Assembly (NCBI RefSeq): GCF_900104455.1
Contig: NZ_FNHB01000005.1
Span: 124,001-188,000 of the forward strand
Direction: 5' to 3'
Source of the DNA: Dendrosporobacter quercicolus
GTDB taxonomy: Bacteria; Bacillota; Negativicutes; DSM-1736; Dendrosporobacteraceae
Length of the DNA: 64,000 nt
Part shown: in pieces, positions 40,872 to 50,522 of the stretch
Numbering within the stretch: position 1 is the first letter of the stretch
Layout: every line of letters starts with the position of its first letter
Translations under genes and position numbers: made by a program
Notes under the pieces: model-generated
The model's input: the letters and a program-made list of their open reading frames with translations, nothing else
Database searches by the model: none
What the model was told of the DNA's origin: nothing

Positions 40872-41537
40872 ATGGAAATTAATTGGGAATTTATTGCGCG
40901 AAGTCTGCCTTTGTACCAAAAGGCGGCTTGGCTGACGCTGAAGCTGGCGGTTTTGGGGATTTCAGCATCGATACTTATCGGGCTGGCATGCAGCGTGATT
41001 TTGTACTATAAGACCAGGGTGCTGGAGCAGCTGGTCCGCGCCTATGTCGAGGTTTCCCGCAATACGCCGCTGCTGATTCAATTGTTCTTTTTATATTATG
41101 GCCTTACCAAACTGGGAATTAAGCTGAGTGAGAATACCTGTGCAATCATCGGCCTGGCATTTTTAGGCGGCAGTTATATGGCCGAAGCCTTTCGGGCCGG
41201 AATTGAATCGGTAAGTAAAGCGCAGCTTGAATCAGGGCTTAGTATTGGCTTGTCCCGCCTGCAACTGGTGCGTTATGTTATTCTGCCGCAGGCATTTTCC
41301 GTGACATTACCGTCCCTGGGAGCCAATTGCATCTTTTTGCTAAAGGAAACCTCCATTGTGGGGGCAATCGCCATACCCGAACTGATGCACACGACCCAGG
41401 ACTTAATCGGCATGTATTACCAGACCTTTGAGGCCTTGTTTATGCTGGTGGTTGCTTATCTTATCCTGCTGCTGCCGTTATCTTTCGGCCTGACCTGGCT
41501 GGAAAGGAAGGTGCGCTATGCTGAATTCGGGAATTAA
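40872..41537 (+). CDS. Polar amino-acid ABC transporter permease 1
   Basis: From ATG 40872 (AAGGTGG upstream) the 221-residue His/Glu/Gln-type permease has about five helices. The family loop AFRAGIESVSKAQLESGLSIGLSRLQLVRYVILPQA (about residues 110-145) contacts the ATPase. It pairs with a second permease that overlaps it by 20 bp. Substrate is inferred from the operon: a polar amino acid, possibly cystine or cysteine. Confidence 0.9.
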   Translation: MEINWEFIARSLPLYQKAAWLTLKLAVLGISASILIGLACSVILYYKTRVLEQLVRAYVEVSRNTPLLIQLFFLYYGLTKLGIKLSENTCAIIGLAFLGGSYMAEAFRAGIESVSKAQLESGLSIGLSRLQLVRYVILPQAFSVTLPSLGANCIFLLKETSIVGAIAIPELMHTTQDLIGMYYQTFEALFMLVVAYLILLLPLSFGLTWLERKVRYAEFGN

Positions 41538-42195
41538 CGTTCTGACTGAGGGAATTAACCTGCAGCGCCTGCTGGGGGGCTTGCTGGTTACCGCCCGCAT
41601 TGCCTGTATTTCCATTGTTCTTGGTTCGGCGCTGGGCATTCTGATGGGGCTGCTCAGGACGTCAAGGTCGCGGCTCGTACGTTTTATTTGCCGGTTATAT
41701 CTGGAAACGTTTCGTATCATTCCAATTCTGGTGTGGTTGTTTATTGTTTATTTTGGTTTAACCCGCCTGCTGGATATCCACCTGGAAGGCGAAATTGTGG
41801 CATTGGTGGTTTTCAGCCTGTGGGGCGCAGCCGAAATGGGCGATATTGTACGCGGAGCGCTGGAATCGCTGCCCAGGCACCAGGTGGAGTCAGGCCGGGC
41901 GCTGGGTCTTAGCTTCTGGGGGCTGTACAGGTATGTATTGATTCCGCAGGCGGTAAGGCGTATGCTGCCTGGCGCCATCAATTTATCCACCAGAATGGTG
42001 AAAACCACCTCGCTGGTGGTGATGATCGGGGTAATTGATGTGATCAAGGTCGGGCAGCAGATTATTGAACGTTCGATCATCAAAGAGCCTACCGCTTCTT
42101 TTTGGATTTACGGCTTTATCTTTATCTTGTATTTTATCATCTGTTATCCTTTGTCAAAGTTGGCGCAGCAGCTTGAAACGAAATGGTCGAGTTAG
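41518..42195 (+). CDS. Polar amino-acid ABC transporter permease 2
   Basis: The 225-residue permease has the same fold, with the EAA-type loop IVRGALESLPRHQVESGRALGLSFWGLYRYVLIPQA (about 115-150). Two different permeases per operon are usual for heteromeric polar amino-acid importers. It starts inside the previous gene and ends 3 bp before the ATPase gene. Confidence 0.9.
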   Translation: MLNSGINVLTEGINLQRLLGGLLVTARIACISIVLGSALGILMGLLRTSRSRLVRFICRLYLETFRIIPILVWLFIVYFGLTRLLDIHLEGEIVALVVFSLWGAAEMGDIVRGALESLPRHQVESGRALGLSFWGLYRYVLIPQAVRRMLPGAINLSTRMVKTTSLVVMIGVIDVIKVGQQIIERSIIKEPTASFWIYGFIFILYFIICYPLSKLAQQLETKWSS

Positions 42196-42198
42196 GAA

Positions 42199-42957
42199 GT
42201 GAGCAGGATTAGCATAGCAGAAAAGCAGGTATTGCTTGATATACAGGGCCTGCAGAAAAACTATGGCCCGGTGCCGGTGTTACAGGATATTAATCTGAGC
42301 ATTCATAAAGGCGAGGTTGTCGTCATTCTGGGCCCGTCAGGCTGCGGTAAAAGCACCCTGTTAAGATGTTTGAACGGGCTTGAGGACATTCAGGGCGGAG
42401 ACATTATATTTGCCGGGCAAAGTCTTACCGGCCCGGCGGTCAACTGGCAGAAGATCCGCCAGCAAATCGGCATGGTATTTCAAAACTATGATTTATTTCC
42501 TCATATGTCGGTCATTGACAATATTTTGCTGGGGCCGACAAAGGTACAGAATAAACCAAGACAGCAGGCTTTGGCGCAGGCCGAGCAACTCCTGGAGCGG
42601 GTAGGCCTGCTGGACCGCAAGGATGCCTTTCCCCGTCAGTTGTCGGGCGGGCAGAAGCAGCGCATTGCTATTGTGCGGGCTTTGTGTATGAATCCGGAGA
42701 TTATGCTGTTTGATGAAGTAACGGCCGCGCTTGACCCTGAGATGGTACGAGAGGTGCTTGATGTTATTCTGGGTCTGGCCAAGCAAGGAATGACGATGGT
42801 TATTGTAACCCATGAAATGGGCTTTGCGCAGGCAGTGGCGGACCGGGTCATATTTATCGATGCGGGAAAAATTTGTGAAACAGCCAAACCGGACGAATTT
42901 TTTGCCAATCCGCAAACTGAGCGCGCCAGACAATTTTTAAATAAATTTCAATATTAA
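42199..42957 (+). CDS. Polar amino-acid ABC transporter ATPase (GlnQ/TcyN type)
   Basis: GTG start with AGGA upstream. The 252-residue ATPase has Walker A GPSGCGKST, Q-loop GMVFQNYDLFPHM, signature LSGGQKQRI, Walker B IMLFDEVTAALDPE (E-V in place of the common E-P) and H-loop VTHEMGFA. It powers the two permeases upstream. Very close relatives serve glutamine, cystine and histidine, so the ATPase does not decide the substrate. Confidence 0.92.
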   Translation: MSRISIAEKQVLLDIQGLQKNYGPVPVLQDINLSIHKGEVVVILGPSGCGKSTLLRCLNGLEDIQGGDIIFAGQSLTGPAVNWQKIRQQIGMVFQNYDLFPHMSVIDNILLGPTKVQNKPRQQALAQAEQLLERVGLLDRKDAFPRQLSGGQKQRIAIVRALCMNPEIMLFDEVTAALDPEMVREVLDVILGLAKQGMTMVIVTHEMGFAQAVADRVIFIDAGKICETAKPDEFFANPQTERARQFLNKFQY

Positions 42958-42979
42958 AAAAGAAAAGAGGGAATGGGTA

Positions 42980-43846
42980 ATGAGTATGAAAAAGATGATG
43001 GCCCTGGTATTCAGCACTTTATTTTTAGTAGGGGTTCTAGCAGGCTGCGGTTCGAGCGCCAAAACTGACGACAAAGCCGCACAAGCCGGAAAAAGCAGTA
43101 TTGAGGAAATCAAACAGCGCGGCACTATCCGCATTGGCGTATTCAGCGACAAGCCGCCGTTTGGCTTTGTTGACGCGAATGGCAAGAATCAAGGCTTTGA
43201 CGTTTATATTGCCAAGCGGTTTGCCAAGGACTTATTGGGCGATGAGTCCAAAGTGGAATTTGTCCTGGTCGAAGCGGCCAGCCGGGTGGAATTTCTCCAG
43301 GCCAACAAAGTGGATATCATTTTGGCCAACTTTACGGTTACTGATGAAAGAAAGCAAATCGTTGATTTTGCCAATCCTTATATGAAAGTGGCTTTGGGGG
43401 TAGTATCGCCGAGCGGTCAGCCGGTTAAGTCAGTGGAAGAGCTAAAAGGCAAAAAACTGATTGTCAATAAAGGCACCACTGCGGAAACTTACTTTACCAA
43501 AAACCATCCCGACATTGAATTGCTTAAATACGACCAGAATACGGAAGCGTTCGAAGCTTTGAAAGACAAACGCGGCGCGGCTTTAGCCCATGACAATACC
43601 CTGCTGTTTGCCTGGGCCAAGGAAAATGCCGGCTACAGCGTAGGCATACCGTCACTGGGCAGTCTTGATACCATTGCCCCGGCAGTCAAGAAGGGCAATA
43701 CCGAGCTGTTGAACTGGATTAATACCGAACTGGAAACGCTGGGCAAAGAAAACTTTATTCACAAAGCCTATCAGGAAACCTTAAAGCCCGCTTACAGCGA
43801 TGATATCAATCCGGAGGACATTGTTGTCGAGGGCGGCAAGCTATAA
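42980..43846 (+). CDS. Polar amino-acid (possibly cystine) ABC transporter substrate-binding lipoprotein
   Basis: The 288-residue family 3 binding protein has a lipobox (LAGC, C23). The fold's landmarks are GTIRIGVFSDKPPFGFVDANG, GFDVYIAKRFAKDL, VDIILANFTVTDERKQIVDFANPY and LKGKKLIVNKGTTAETYF. This pattern is close to PEB1/cystine-type proteins. The sulfur link comes from the shared leader element and from an M20 peptidase gene just downstream. It is the last gene of the operon. Confidence 0.9.
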   Translation: MSMKKMMALVFSTLFLVGVLAGCGSSAKTDDKAAQAGKSSIEEIKQRGTIRIGVFSDKPPFGFVDANGKNQGFDVYIAKRFAKDLLGDESKVEFVLVEAASRVEFLQANKVDIILANFTVTDERKQIVDFANPYMKVALGVVSPSGQPVKSVEELKGKKLIVNKGTTAETYFTKNHPDIELLKYDQNTEAFEALKDKRGAALAHDNTLLFAWAKENAGYSVGIPSLGSLDTIAPAVKKGNTELLNWINTELETLGKENFIHKAYQETLKPAYSDDINPEDIVVEGGKL

Positions 43847-43865
43847 AGCTCCTGCAAAGCAAGGC

Positions 43866-43912
43866 AAGGGTGATCAATACGTCTGTACCAGACGTATTGA
43901 TCACCCTTTTGC
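43866..43912. terminator. Strong bidirectional terminator
   Basis: A perfect 20-bp stem (43866-43885 with 43889-43908) with a TAC loop and T-run closes the amino-acid ABC operon. The convergent M20 gene ends 12 bp away. Confidence 0.92.
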
Positions 43913-43921
43913 TTGGCCGTA

Positions 43922-45040
43922 CTAGAGCAGGTCAATCGCAGTCATTGCCATTGCTTTGGCGCCAACCAGCAGGCGTTGCTGCGCGAAGACGGAGCCGGCG
44001 GCTAAGGCGAATTCCGGCGTATGGGCGGTAAGGCCGGGACCGATGGACAGGTCGGGGTGAATGGTGGGGGCGGCGTGACTGACATTGCCGACGTCGGTGG
44101 AGCCGTCGGCCTCGTCCGGCTCGAGCAGGGCGACAGGCTCGCCTAAGGATTCCATATTGGCTTTGAACAAATTCATCAGCTTAACGTCATTGATCAGTTC
44201 CTTGAACAAAGGCTCATAGTGAACGGTGGTTACGGTGGTTCCGGTAGCCAGAGCGATTCCGTCCGCCAGCCTATTCACCGCCGGCAGCACGGTGTGTTCC
44301 AAATAGTCGGCCGACAGCGCCCGGATGGTAAATTTACCCTCGGCTACGGCGGGAACAATATTGGGGGCGACGCCGGTTCTGGTGAAAATGCCGGCCAGGA
44401 TGGTTTGCTGAGTGAAGGTGTGACGCAGTTGCTGGAGGCCCTGATAAAACATCACCAGTGCATCCAGGGCATTCACTCCTTTATCGGTTTTACCGGCCAC
44501 GTGGGCAGCCCGGCCGGTAAACGTCACTTGCAGCGGGTGCGTGGCGTAAGCTGTGCCGCCGAGCTGGTTGCGGTCGGCCGGATGAACAATAAGCGCGGCG
44601 GCCAGACCGTCAAAAACCCCGTCCGCCGCCATGGCAACCTTGGCCCCGCTGGTTTCCTCCGCCGGGCAGCCGATCAGGCAGGAGACAGCCTGATCGCCGG
44701 CGACGCCGGCAAAAGCCGCCGCTGCGCCAAAGCTCATGGCGGCAATCAAGTTATGGCCGCAGGCATGTCCTAATCCGGGCAGAGCGTCATATTCGGCTAA
44801 GAAGGCCACGTGGGGCCCTTGACTGCCTTTACTGGCAATAAAGGCGGTGGGATAGCCGCTGATGTTTCGCCGGACCTGGAAACCCAGCCGTTCGGCGGCT
44901 GTGGTCAGCAGCCGGGCAGCCTGAACTTCCTGGCCGCCCAACTCAGGATTTTGATGCAAAAACAGGCTGATATTGGCCAGCTCCGGGGCCATTGCGTCAA
45001 TTTCCCGGCAGGCCTTGGTTTTTAAAGCTTGTTTATCCAT
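43922..45040 (-). CDS. M20-family amidohydrolase/peptidase
   Basis: Start ATG 45040 has AAGGAG 7 bases upstream. The 372-residue protein shows the M20D pattern: FLAEYDALPGLGHACGHNL (Cys/His metal site, about residues 82-100), CPAEETSGAKVAM (catalytic Glu pair), the dimerisation lid entered at FTGRAAHVAG, and a late DVGNVSHAAPTIHP metal ligand segment. It hydrolyses N-acyl or gamma-type amide bonds (relatives: AbgB, YxeP, IAA-amino acid hydrolases). It is the last gene of the peptide operon and overlaps neither neighbour. Confidence 0.88.
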   Translation of the reverse strand: MDKQALKTKACREIDAMAPELANISLFLHQNPELGGQEVQAARLLTTAAERLGFQVRRNISGYPTAFIASKGSQGPHVAFLAEYDALPGLGHACGHNLIAAMSFGAAAAFAGVAGDQAVSCLIGCPAEETSGAKVAMAADGVFDGLAAALIVHPADRNQLGGTAYATHPLQVTFTGRAAHVAGKTDKGVNALDALVMFYQGLQQLRHTFTQQTILAGIFTRTGVAPNIVPAVAEGKFTIRALSADYLEHTVLPAVNRLADGIALATGTTVTTVHYEPLFKELINDVKLMNLFKANMESLGEPVALLEPDEADGSTDVGNVSHAAPTIHPDLSIGPGLTAHTPEFALAAGSVFAQQRLLVGAKAMAMTAIDLL

Positions 45041-45062
45041 GGACATTCTCCTTGTTGTCAGG

Positions 45063-46007
45063 TCAGGCAATGGTCACTGTTTCCTTAACTGCCAGGCCGC
45101 GCCGGTCCAGTATTGCTTTGGCGCCCAGCGGCAGGGTAACCTTTTCGTCCGTATGACCGAAGTATAAATGATAAAGAACCGGAATGTTCAAGCCGCCCAA
45201 GCGTTCCTGCAGCACCTGATCAACGGTAAAATCAGGTTCATCTTCGTCCCCGTCGCAATCCGCGCATACGGCGAACACCAGCCCTGCTGCGGTTTGCAGC
45301 TTGCCTGCCAGCAACAGCTGGGTCAGCATACGGTCGATACGGTACGGCGCTTCGCCGACTTCTTCCATACAGATAATTTTACGGCGGGTATCAATTTCAT
45401 ACGGGGTGCCCAGCGTGGCGGAAAGCAGGCTTAGGTTGCCGCCGGTCAGACGGCCTTCAGCCCGGCCGGGGGTAATAAAAGCCGGTGGCGGAGCTGCCGG
45501 GGGATTAGTGATCCGGCCGATCGGCCGGTTGCCGGCGACAGCCCGAAAGAAGGCGGAGCCGGTATGCTCCGATAAGCCCCGGCTCATATCTGACGCCGCC
45601 ATGGGGCCGTGGAAGGTAATCAGGCCGGTACGCTGTCCAATGCTTAGGTGCAACGCGGTAATATCACTGTAGCCGACAAACACTTTGGGATTGGCCCGAA
45701 TGAGGTCATAATCCAAAAGCTCAAGCAGCCGCATTGTGCCATAGCCGCCGCGCAGGCAAATAATGCCGTCAATCTCGGGGGAGGCAAACATGCGGTGGAT
45801 GTCGGCCGCCCGGAGTTCGTCGGAGCCGGCCAGAAATCCCAGCGTCTGATGGACAGATGCGCCGGTCTTAATCCGGTAACCCTGAGACTTCAGCCAGTTT
45901 ATTCCCGCCTGCGCCGCTGCGGCGTTTCCCGGGCTGGCCGGCGCAATGATCCCGAGCGTATCACCGGGATAAAGCCGCCGTGGTTTTATCCTGGGCGGAA
46001 AATTCAT
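45063..46007 (-). CDS. S66 family LD-carboxypeptidase-like serine peptidase
   Basis: From ATG 46007 (AAGGAGGG upstream) the protein has 314 residues. The nucleophile is S114 in VFVGYSDITALH; the Glu and His of the triad lie in MEEVGEAPYRIDRM and YHLYFGHTDEK. The family includes LdcA, which removes the terminal D-Ala from murein tetrapeptides in the cytoplasm, and MccF. Its place in a peptide-uptake operon with a beta-lactamase-fold hydrolase and an M20 peptidase supports a murein-peptide recycling role, though MccF-like detoxification is possible. Confidence 0.9.
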   Translation of the reverse strand: MNFPPRIKPRRLYPGDTLGIIAPASPGNAAAAQAGINWLKSQGYRIKTGASVHQTLGFLAGSDELRAADIHRMFASPEIDGIICLRGGYGTMRLLELLDYDLIRANPKVFVGYSDITALHLSIGQRTGLITFHGPMAASDMSRGLSEHTGSAFFRAVAGNRPIGRITNPPAAPPPAFITPGRAEGRLTGGNLSLLSATLGTPYEIDTRRKIICMEEVGEAPYRIDRMLTQLLLAGKLQTAAGLVFAVCADCDGDEDEPDFTVDQVLQERLGGLNIPVLYHLYFGHTDEKVTLPLGAKAILDRRGLAVKETVTIA

Positions 46008-46034
46008 ATTAAGCCCTCCTTCACTATCACCGGT

Positions 46035-46078
46035 ATAATACAGGGATATGCAGAGCCTCCCCGTCATATCCCTGTATT
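46035..46078 (-). repeat. Hairpin between the binding-protein and S66 genes
   Basis: AATACAGGGATATG pairs with CATATCCCTGTATT around a 16-nt loop in the 88-bp gap. Without a U-run it is more likely an mRNA-stability or processing hairpin that sets the ratio of the binding protein to downstream enzymes. Confidence 0.6.
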
Positions 46079-46095
46079 TGGGGCTTGGGTACCAG

Positions 46096-47685
46096 CTATT
46101 TTTCAATATAGGCGGTCTTAAAGTCGGCCAGGCCAAGTACGGACCAGAAATAGCCCTTGACATAAGGCTGGGCCAGGAAAGGCTGGGTAGTATAGTAAAT
46201 GGGGATGATCACCGCATCGTCGAACAGGAGTTTTTCCGCCTGATGCATGGCCGGCATGCGGACTTGCTGGTCAATAGCGGACTGGGCCTGGGCAATTAGG
46301 CGGTTGTAAGCGGGATTATGATAGTTGGCGTCATTGTTTTTATCGCTAAACACAGCCAGGAAAGTCATGGGATCGGCGTAATCACCGGTCCAGGAGGCGC
46401 GGGCAAGCTGAAACCGGCCGCCCGACCGCGATTCGAGGAATACCTTGGATTCCTGATTGGTTACCGCTACGGCAATGCCCAGATTTTGCTTCCACATTTC
46501 CTGAACGGCTTCGGCTATCGATTTGTGAAGCTCGCCGGTATTGTAGAGGATGGTTACCGGAGGCAGTCCCTGGCCGCCGGGATAGCCGGCCTCAGCCAGC
46601 AGCCGCCTGGCCAGCGCGGCATCCTCGGCGGCGTAGTCGCCGCCTTCTTCCCGGAAATCCCTGCCGCTTGCCGGGTTGACCAGACCGGGAGCCACCCAGG
46701 CGTACGCAGGCTGTTTGCCGCCTTTAACCACATTTTTTACCAGCGGTTCACGGCTTAAGGCCAGGGCAAAGGCCTGCCGGACCTTTAGATTGTCAAAGGG
46801 GGCCTGCTGGGTGTTGAATACATAGTAATATATGCCCAGATAGGGTGAAATTTTGAGCAGGCCGGTTTGGCTGAGGCGGTCATGTTCAGCGACCGGCGGT
46901 TCCACCATCATATCGACCTGCCGGTTTTCCATGAGCGCCAGCCTTGTTGTTTGCGAGTCGCTGATCGGCCAGTTCATTGCGGTTAATTTTACAGCGGCGG
47001 CATCCCAGTAGTGTTCGTTTTTGCTAAACTCTATTTTACTGCTGTGCAGCCAGCCGGCAATTTTAAAGGGACCGTTGCCGATTAAGGTTGTGCTGTCGGC
47101 GGCCCAGGTGTCAGGATTGGCGGCAACGATTGCCTGATGGACGGGATAAAAGACGTGGAAGGCGGTCAGGCTTAGAAAATAGGCGGTAGGCTGCTCAAGC
47201 CTAACCTCCAGGGTATGGGCGTCAATTGCCCGGACGCCGACTTGGTCAGCCGGTACTTTTTGTTCATTATAAGCTCTGGCGTTTTTGACCGGAAACAGCA
47301 TGTAGGCGTTCTCAGAAGCAAATTCCGGGCTCAAGGCCCGTTTCCAGGCAAATTCAAATTCCTGGGCCGTCACCTGGCTGCCATTGGACCATTTGGCATT
47401 TGGCCGCAGGTGAAACACATAGGTTAACCCGTCGGCCGAAATATCCCAGCTTTCGGCTACCCCGGGCGCCGGCTGGTCCTGAGCGTCAAGGCGGGTCAAG
47501 CCTTCAAAAATCTGCAGCTCCACCAGTGATTCGGGTATGGCAGTAGACTTGGCCGGGTCCAGGGTAGCCGGTTCGGCTTCCAGCGCATAGCGAAATACCT
47601 GACCATTTTCGGCGCTTTTTCCGCAGCCGGCGGTCAGCGTCATGGCGGCGATAAACAGTAACACAAGCAATGTGCGGCAAGACAT
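46096..47685 (-). CDS. Peptide ABC transporter substrate-binding lipoprotein (OppA/DppA, family 5)
   Basis: The 529-residue protein begins with a lipoprotein signal (LTAGC, C21), followed by FRYALEAEPATLDPAKS, the family 5 signature WDISADGLTYVFHLRPNAKWSNG (about residues 80-102) and NGPFKIAGW. It binds oligopeptides in the periplasm and delivers them to the permeases encoded upstream. The C-terminal part retains LARASWTGDYADPMTFL, typical of OppA rather than DppA; MppA-like murein tripeptide binding is possible. Confidence 0.92.
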   Translation of the reverse strand: MSCRTLLVLLFIAAMTLTAGCGKSAENGQVFRYALEAEPATLDPAKSTAIPESLVELQIFEGLTRLDAQDQPAPGVAESWDISADGLTYVFHLRPNAKWSNGSQVTAQEFEFAWKRALSPEFASENAYMLFPVKNARAYNEQKVPADQVGVRAIDAHTLEVRLEQPTAYFLSLTAFHVFYPVHQAIVAANPDTWAADSTTLIGNGPFKIAGWLHSSKIEFSKNEHYWDAAAVKLTAMNWPISDSQTTRLALMENRQVDMMVEPPVAEHDRLSQTGLLKISPYLGIYYYVFNTQQAPFDNLKVRQAFALALSREPLVKNVVKGGKQPAYAWVAPGLVNPASGRDFREEGGDYAAEDAALARRLLAEAGYPGGQGLPPVTILYNTGELHKSIAEAVQEMWKQNLGIAVAVTNQESKVFLESRSGGRFQLARASWTGDYADPMTFLAVFSDKNNDANYHNPAYNRLIAQAQSAIDQQVRMPAMHQAEKLLFDDAVIIPIYYTTQPFLAQPYVKGYFWSVLGLADFKTAYIEK

Positions 47686-47686
47686 C

Positions 47687-48487
47687 TTACTCCCCCTTTG
47701 GCAATTTTGTCAGACTGAAATAGTCGTAAATGACTTTTCCGATTTGGGCGATCCATTGCAGGCCCTGATAATTGGCGGCAAGGTTGCCGGCCAGAACGGT
47801 TACAACACAGGGACCAGCGGGGAAAAACAGTATCCCGCCGTCGTGTTCCACGCCCGGCAATGTACCGGTTTTATGGGCCAGCTTAAATTCTTCAGGCAAA
47901 TAAAAGGGCAATTTATCGCGGACCTGCTGTCGGGACAGGAGGTCCAGCATGAGGTCGCAATACACCGGCGGCAGACAGGCTTTGGCGCGTATAAGCTCGA
48001 ACAGGGCGGCCATATCGGCGGCTGAAGTTGTGTTTTCCTCACCGGCCTGCGCGGCGGCAAAGTCCATCATCCGGCGTTTTAAGCTGGTTGAATTCAGTCC
48101 CAGATTGGTTATGGCAGCATTAATCGCCGGCATGCCGGCCAGATCAATCAGCAGGTTGGTGGCGGTATTATCGCTGATGATGATCATCAGTGTAACCAGT
48201 TCCCGGACGGTCATGGTCAGATCAGGCCTGAGCTCGGTTAAGACACCGGCTCCGCCGACCCGGACCTGACTGGTGACAGCCAGTGAATCATCCAGTGAAA
48301 TAATGCCGGCGGCAGTCTGGCGCATAATTTCGACCATAATGGGAACTTTGATCATGCTGGCGGCGGGAAAGGCCTGCACCGGATTGATCTCCAGCTTTTG
48401 GCCGGTTGCGGGCCGGTGAATGACAATGCCCCAGCTGGCAGAGGATTGATCGATGATCGTTTCAATATGTTGACGCAATAGATCCAT
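47687..48487 (-). CDS. Class A beta-lactamase-fold serine hydrolase without signal peptide
   Basis: Start ATG 48487 (AAGGAG upstream). The 266-residue protein has the three penicillin-binding motifs: SMIK (S44-K47), SDN (105-107) and KTG (206-208), plus ENTTSAADM near the omega loop. No signal peptide is visible, so it may act in the cytoplasm on imported peptides; typical beta-lactamases are exported. It lies between the ATPase genes and the binding-protein gene of the peptide transporter, which argues for a peptidase or amidase role rather than antibiotic resistance. Confidence 0.85.
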   Translation of the reverse strand: MDLLRQHIETIIDQSSASWGIVIHRPATGQKLEINPVQAFPAASMIKVPIMVEIMRQTAAGIISLDDSLAVTSQVRVGGAGVLTELRPDLTMTVRELVTLMIIISDNTATNLLIDLAGMPAINAAITNLGLNSTSLKRRMMDFAAAQAGEENTTSAADMAALFELIRAKACLPPVYCDLMLDLLSRQQVRDKLPFYLPEEFKLAHKTGTLPGVEHDGGILFFPAGPCVVTVLAGNLAANYQGLQWIAQIGKVIYDYFSLTKLPKGE

Positions 48488-48533
48488 GGACAAGCTCCTT
48501 TCAGGGCGTTGGGCTGAACTGCTGCAGCGGGGC

Positions 48534-49502
48534 TTAGCTATGCAGGTGACAGGCTGTGTAATGAGCGGGGCCTGTTTCTTGCAGCACAGGTTCGGCGGCG
48601 GCGCAAATTTTTATGGCCTGGGAGCAACGGGGCCGGAACCGGCAGCCGACCGGCAAATTTACAGGATTAGGCGGATCACCGGACAGCCGGACAGGCTGCC
48701 GGCGGCTTTGCGCAGCCGGGTCAGGAATAGGGATGGCGGATAAGAGCGCCTGTGTATAAGGGTGCTGGGGCCGGCTGTATAGTTCGGCGCTGCCGGCTAT
48801 CTCGACAATTCTGCCCAGATACATGACGGCGATCCGGGTACTGATATGCTTAACCATTGCCAGGTCGTGCGCGATAAATAAGTAAGTTAAGCCCAGTTCG
48901 GCCTGCAGGCGTTCCAGCAGATTAACAATTTGGGCCTGAATAGAAACGTCGAGAGCGGAAATCGGTTCATCGCAAATGATCAATTGCGGATTGACGGCCA
49001 AGGCTCGGGCAATCCCGATCCTCTGGCGCTGACCGCCGCTGAATTCGTGGGGGAACCGGCCGATATATTCGGGCGCTAAGCCGACCAGTTTCAGCAGCTC
49101 GCTGATTCTGTCCAGCCGTTCGGCTTTCGGCGCCGGGTGATGGATGACCAGCGGTTCGTCAATAATGCCGCCGACCGTCATGCGGGGATTGAGTGAAGCG
49201 TACGGATCCTGAAAGATCATTTGCATTGACTGGCGCAGCTGCTTTTGCGCCGGCTGGCTGGCGGTGCTCCGGCCGTTAAACAGAATCTCGCCGGCGGTTG
49301 GCTGATATAAATTGATGATTGTCCGGCCGGTTGTCGATTTTCCGCAGCCGCTTTCGCCAACAAGGCCCAGCGTTTCGCCGCGCCGGACGGAGAAGCTGAT
49401 ATCGTCAACCGCTTTTACATATACGGCAGGTCTGCCCCAGAAATCGCTGCGGATGGGAAAATATTTTTTTAGATTGCGCACTACCAGGATATTATTGCTC
49501 AT
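48534..49502 (-). CDS. Oligopeptide/dipeptide ABC transporter ATPase (DppF/OppF type)
   Basis: The 322-residue ATPase has Walker [11 protein letters not shown]-loop [16 protein letters not shown], signature [15 protein letters not shown], Walker [15 protein letters not shown] and the C-terminal oligopeptide-transporter extension with a Cys-rich cluster motif ([16 protein letters not shown]). The region before Walker A contains the [13 protein letters not shown] start typical of DppF/OppF. It overlaps the upstream ATPase gene by 11 bp. Confidence 0.93.
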   Translation of the reverse strand: MSNNILVVRNLKKYFPIRSDFWGRPAVYVKAVDDISFSVRRGETLGLVGESGCGKSTTGRTIINLYQPTAGEILFNGRSTASQPAQKQLRQSMQMIFQDPYASLNPRMTVGGIIDEPLVIHHPAPKAERLDRISELLKLVGLAPEYIGRFPHEFSGGQRQRIGIARALAVNPQLIICDEPISALDVSIQAQIVNLLERLQAELGLTYLFIAHDLAMVKHISTRIAVMYLGRIVEIAGSAELYSRPQHPYTQALLSAIPIPDPAAQSRRQPVRLSGDPPNPVNLPVGCRFRPRCSQAIKICAAAEPVLQETGPAHYTACHLHS

Positions 49503-50508
49503 TTTTGTACCAGTCCTCCCGATTGATCCTGGGCGCGGCGGGATGCTGAAGCCAGCAATTTACCAAATGACCGTTATCACCGGCCGTTGTTTGGGGATAA
49601 CGCTCGGCGCAAATCCGCATCGCATGCGGGCAGCGGGGATGAAAATGGCAGCCGTCCGGCAACCGTCGCAGGTCGGGCGGCTGACCGGCAATCGCCGTCA
49701 GCCGTTGTTTCGGAGCGGCATCAAGGCGCGGCACTGATTTTAGCAGACCCCAGGTATAGGGGTGGCGGGGCTGCTTGAAAATATCCAGCACTGTACCGGC
49801 TTCAACAATTCTGCCGGCGTACATAACCAGCACCCGCTGACACTGACCGGCAATGGCGCCAAGATCATGGGAAATCAGGATGACGGCAGTATTAAAGCTG
49901 GTTTGCAATTCTTTTAACAGGTCCAGGATCTGTGCCTGAATGGTAACGTCCAGAGCGGTTGTCGGCTCATCGGCGATCAACAGCCGGGGCTGACAGGACA
50001 GGGCCATGGCAATCATTGCCCGCTGGCGCATGCCGCCGCTGAACTGATGCGGATAGTTTTTCAGCCGTTCTTCCGGCAGGGGAATGCCTACCAGCCGCAG
50101 CAATTCCGCTGCCCGCAATTGGGCGGCCCGGCCGGTGAGCCGCTGATGTACGGCAAGGAGCTCGGTAATCTGTCTGCCAATGGTCAGCACCGGATTAAGC
50201 GCTGTCAGCGCATCCTGAAAAATCATGCTGATCGTGTTGCCCCGGATTTTTTCCAGTTCCTGTTCGGACTTTTGCAGCAGGTCGGATCCCGCAAAGCTGA
50301 TCCGGCCGCTGTCATACTTTCCGGGCGGCGTTGCAATAAGCTGCATGATGGCATGAGCGGTTACGCTTTTGCCGCAGCCTGATTCACCGACAATCCCGAC
50401 AGTCTCGCCGGAAAAAACCTGGAAGCTTATCGAGTTAACCGCCTGGGCCGGACCGTCATCGGTGGCAAAGGACACGGTTAAATCAGCAATGTCTAATAAA
50501 GGCTCCAT
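49492..50508 (-). CDS. Oligopeptide/dipeptide ABC transporter ATPase (DppD/OppD type)
   Basis: The 338-residue ATPase has Walker [11 protein letters not shown]-loop [17 protein letters not shown], signature [15 protein letters not shown], Walker [15 protein letters not shown] and the C-terminal extension [15 protein letters not shown], which can hold a [4Fe-4S] cluster in this family. It works with the second ATPase downstream as a heterodimer. Confidence 0.93.
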   Translation of the reverse strand: MEPLLDIADLTVSFATDDGPAQAVNSISFQVFSGETVGIVGESGCGKSVTAHAIMQLIATPPGKYDSGRISFAGSDLLQKSEQELEKIRGNTISMIFQDALTALNPVLTIGRQITELLAVHQRLTGRAAQLRAAELLRLVGIPLPEERLKNYPHQFSGGMRQRAMIAMALSCQPRLLIADEPTTALDVTIQAQILDLLKELQTSFNTAVILISHDLGAIAGQCQRVLVMYAGRIVEAGTVLDIFKQPRHPYTWGLLKSVPRLDAAPKQRLTAIAGQPPDLRRLPDGCHFHPRCPHAMRICAERYPQTTAGDNGHLVNCWLQHPAAPRINREDWYKNEQ

Positions 50509-50522
50509 TTAGCTGCACCTCC

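Noticed and set aside
47687-48487. Beta-lactam resistance gene
   Set aside because: Although SxxK, SDN and KTG motifs are present, the lack of a signal peptide and the peptide-transport operon context argue against a resistance role.
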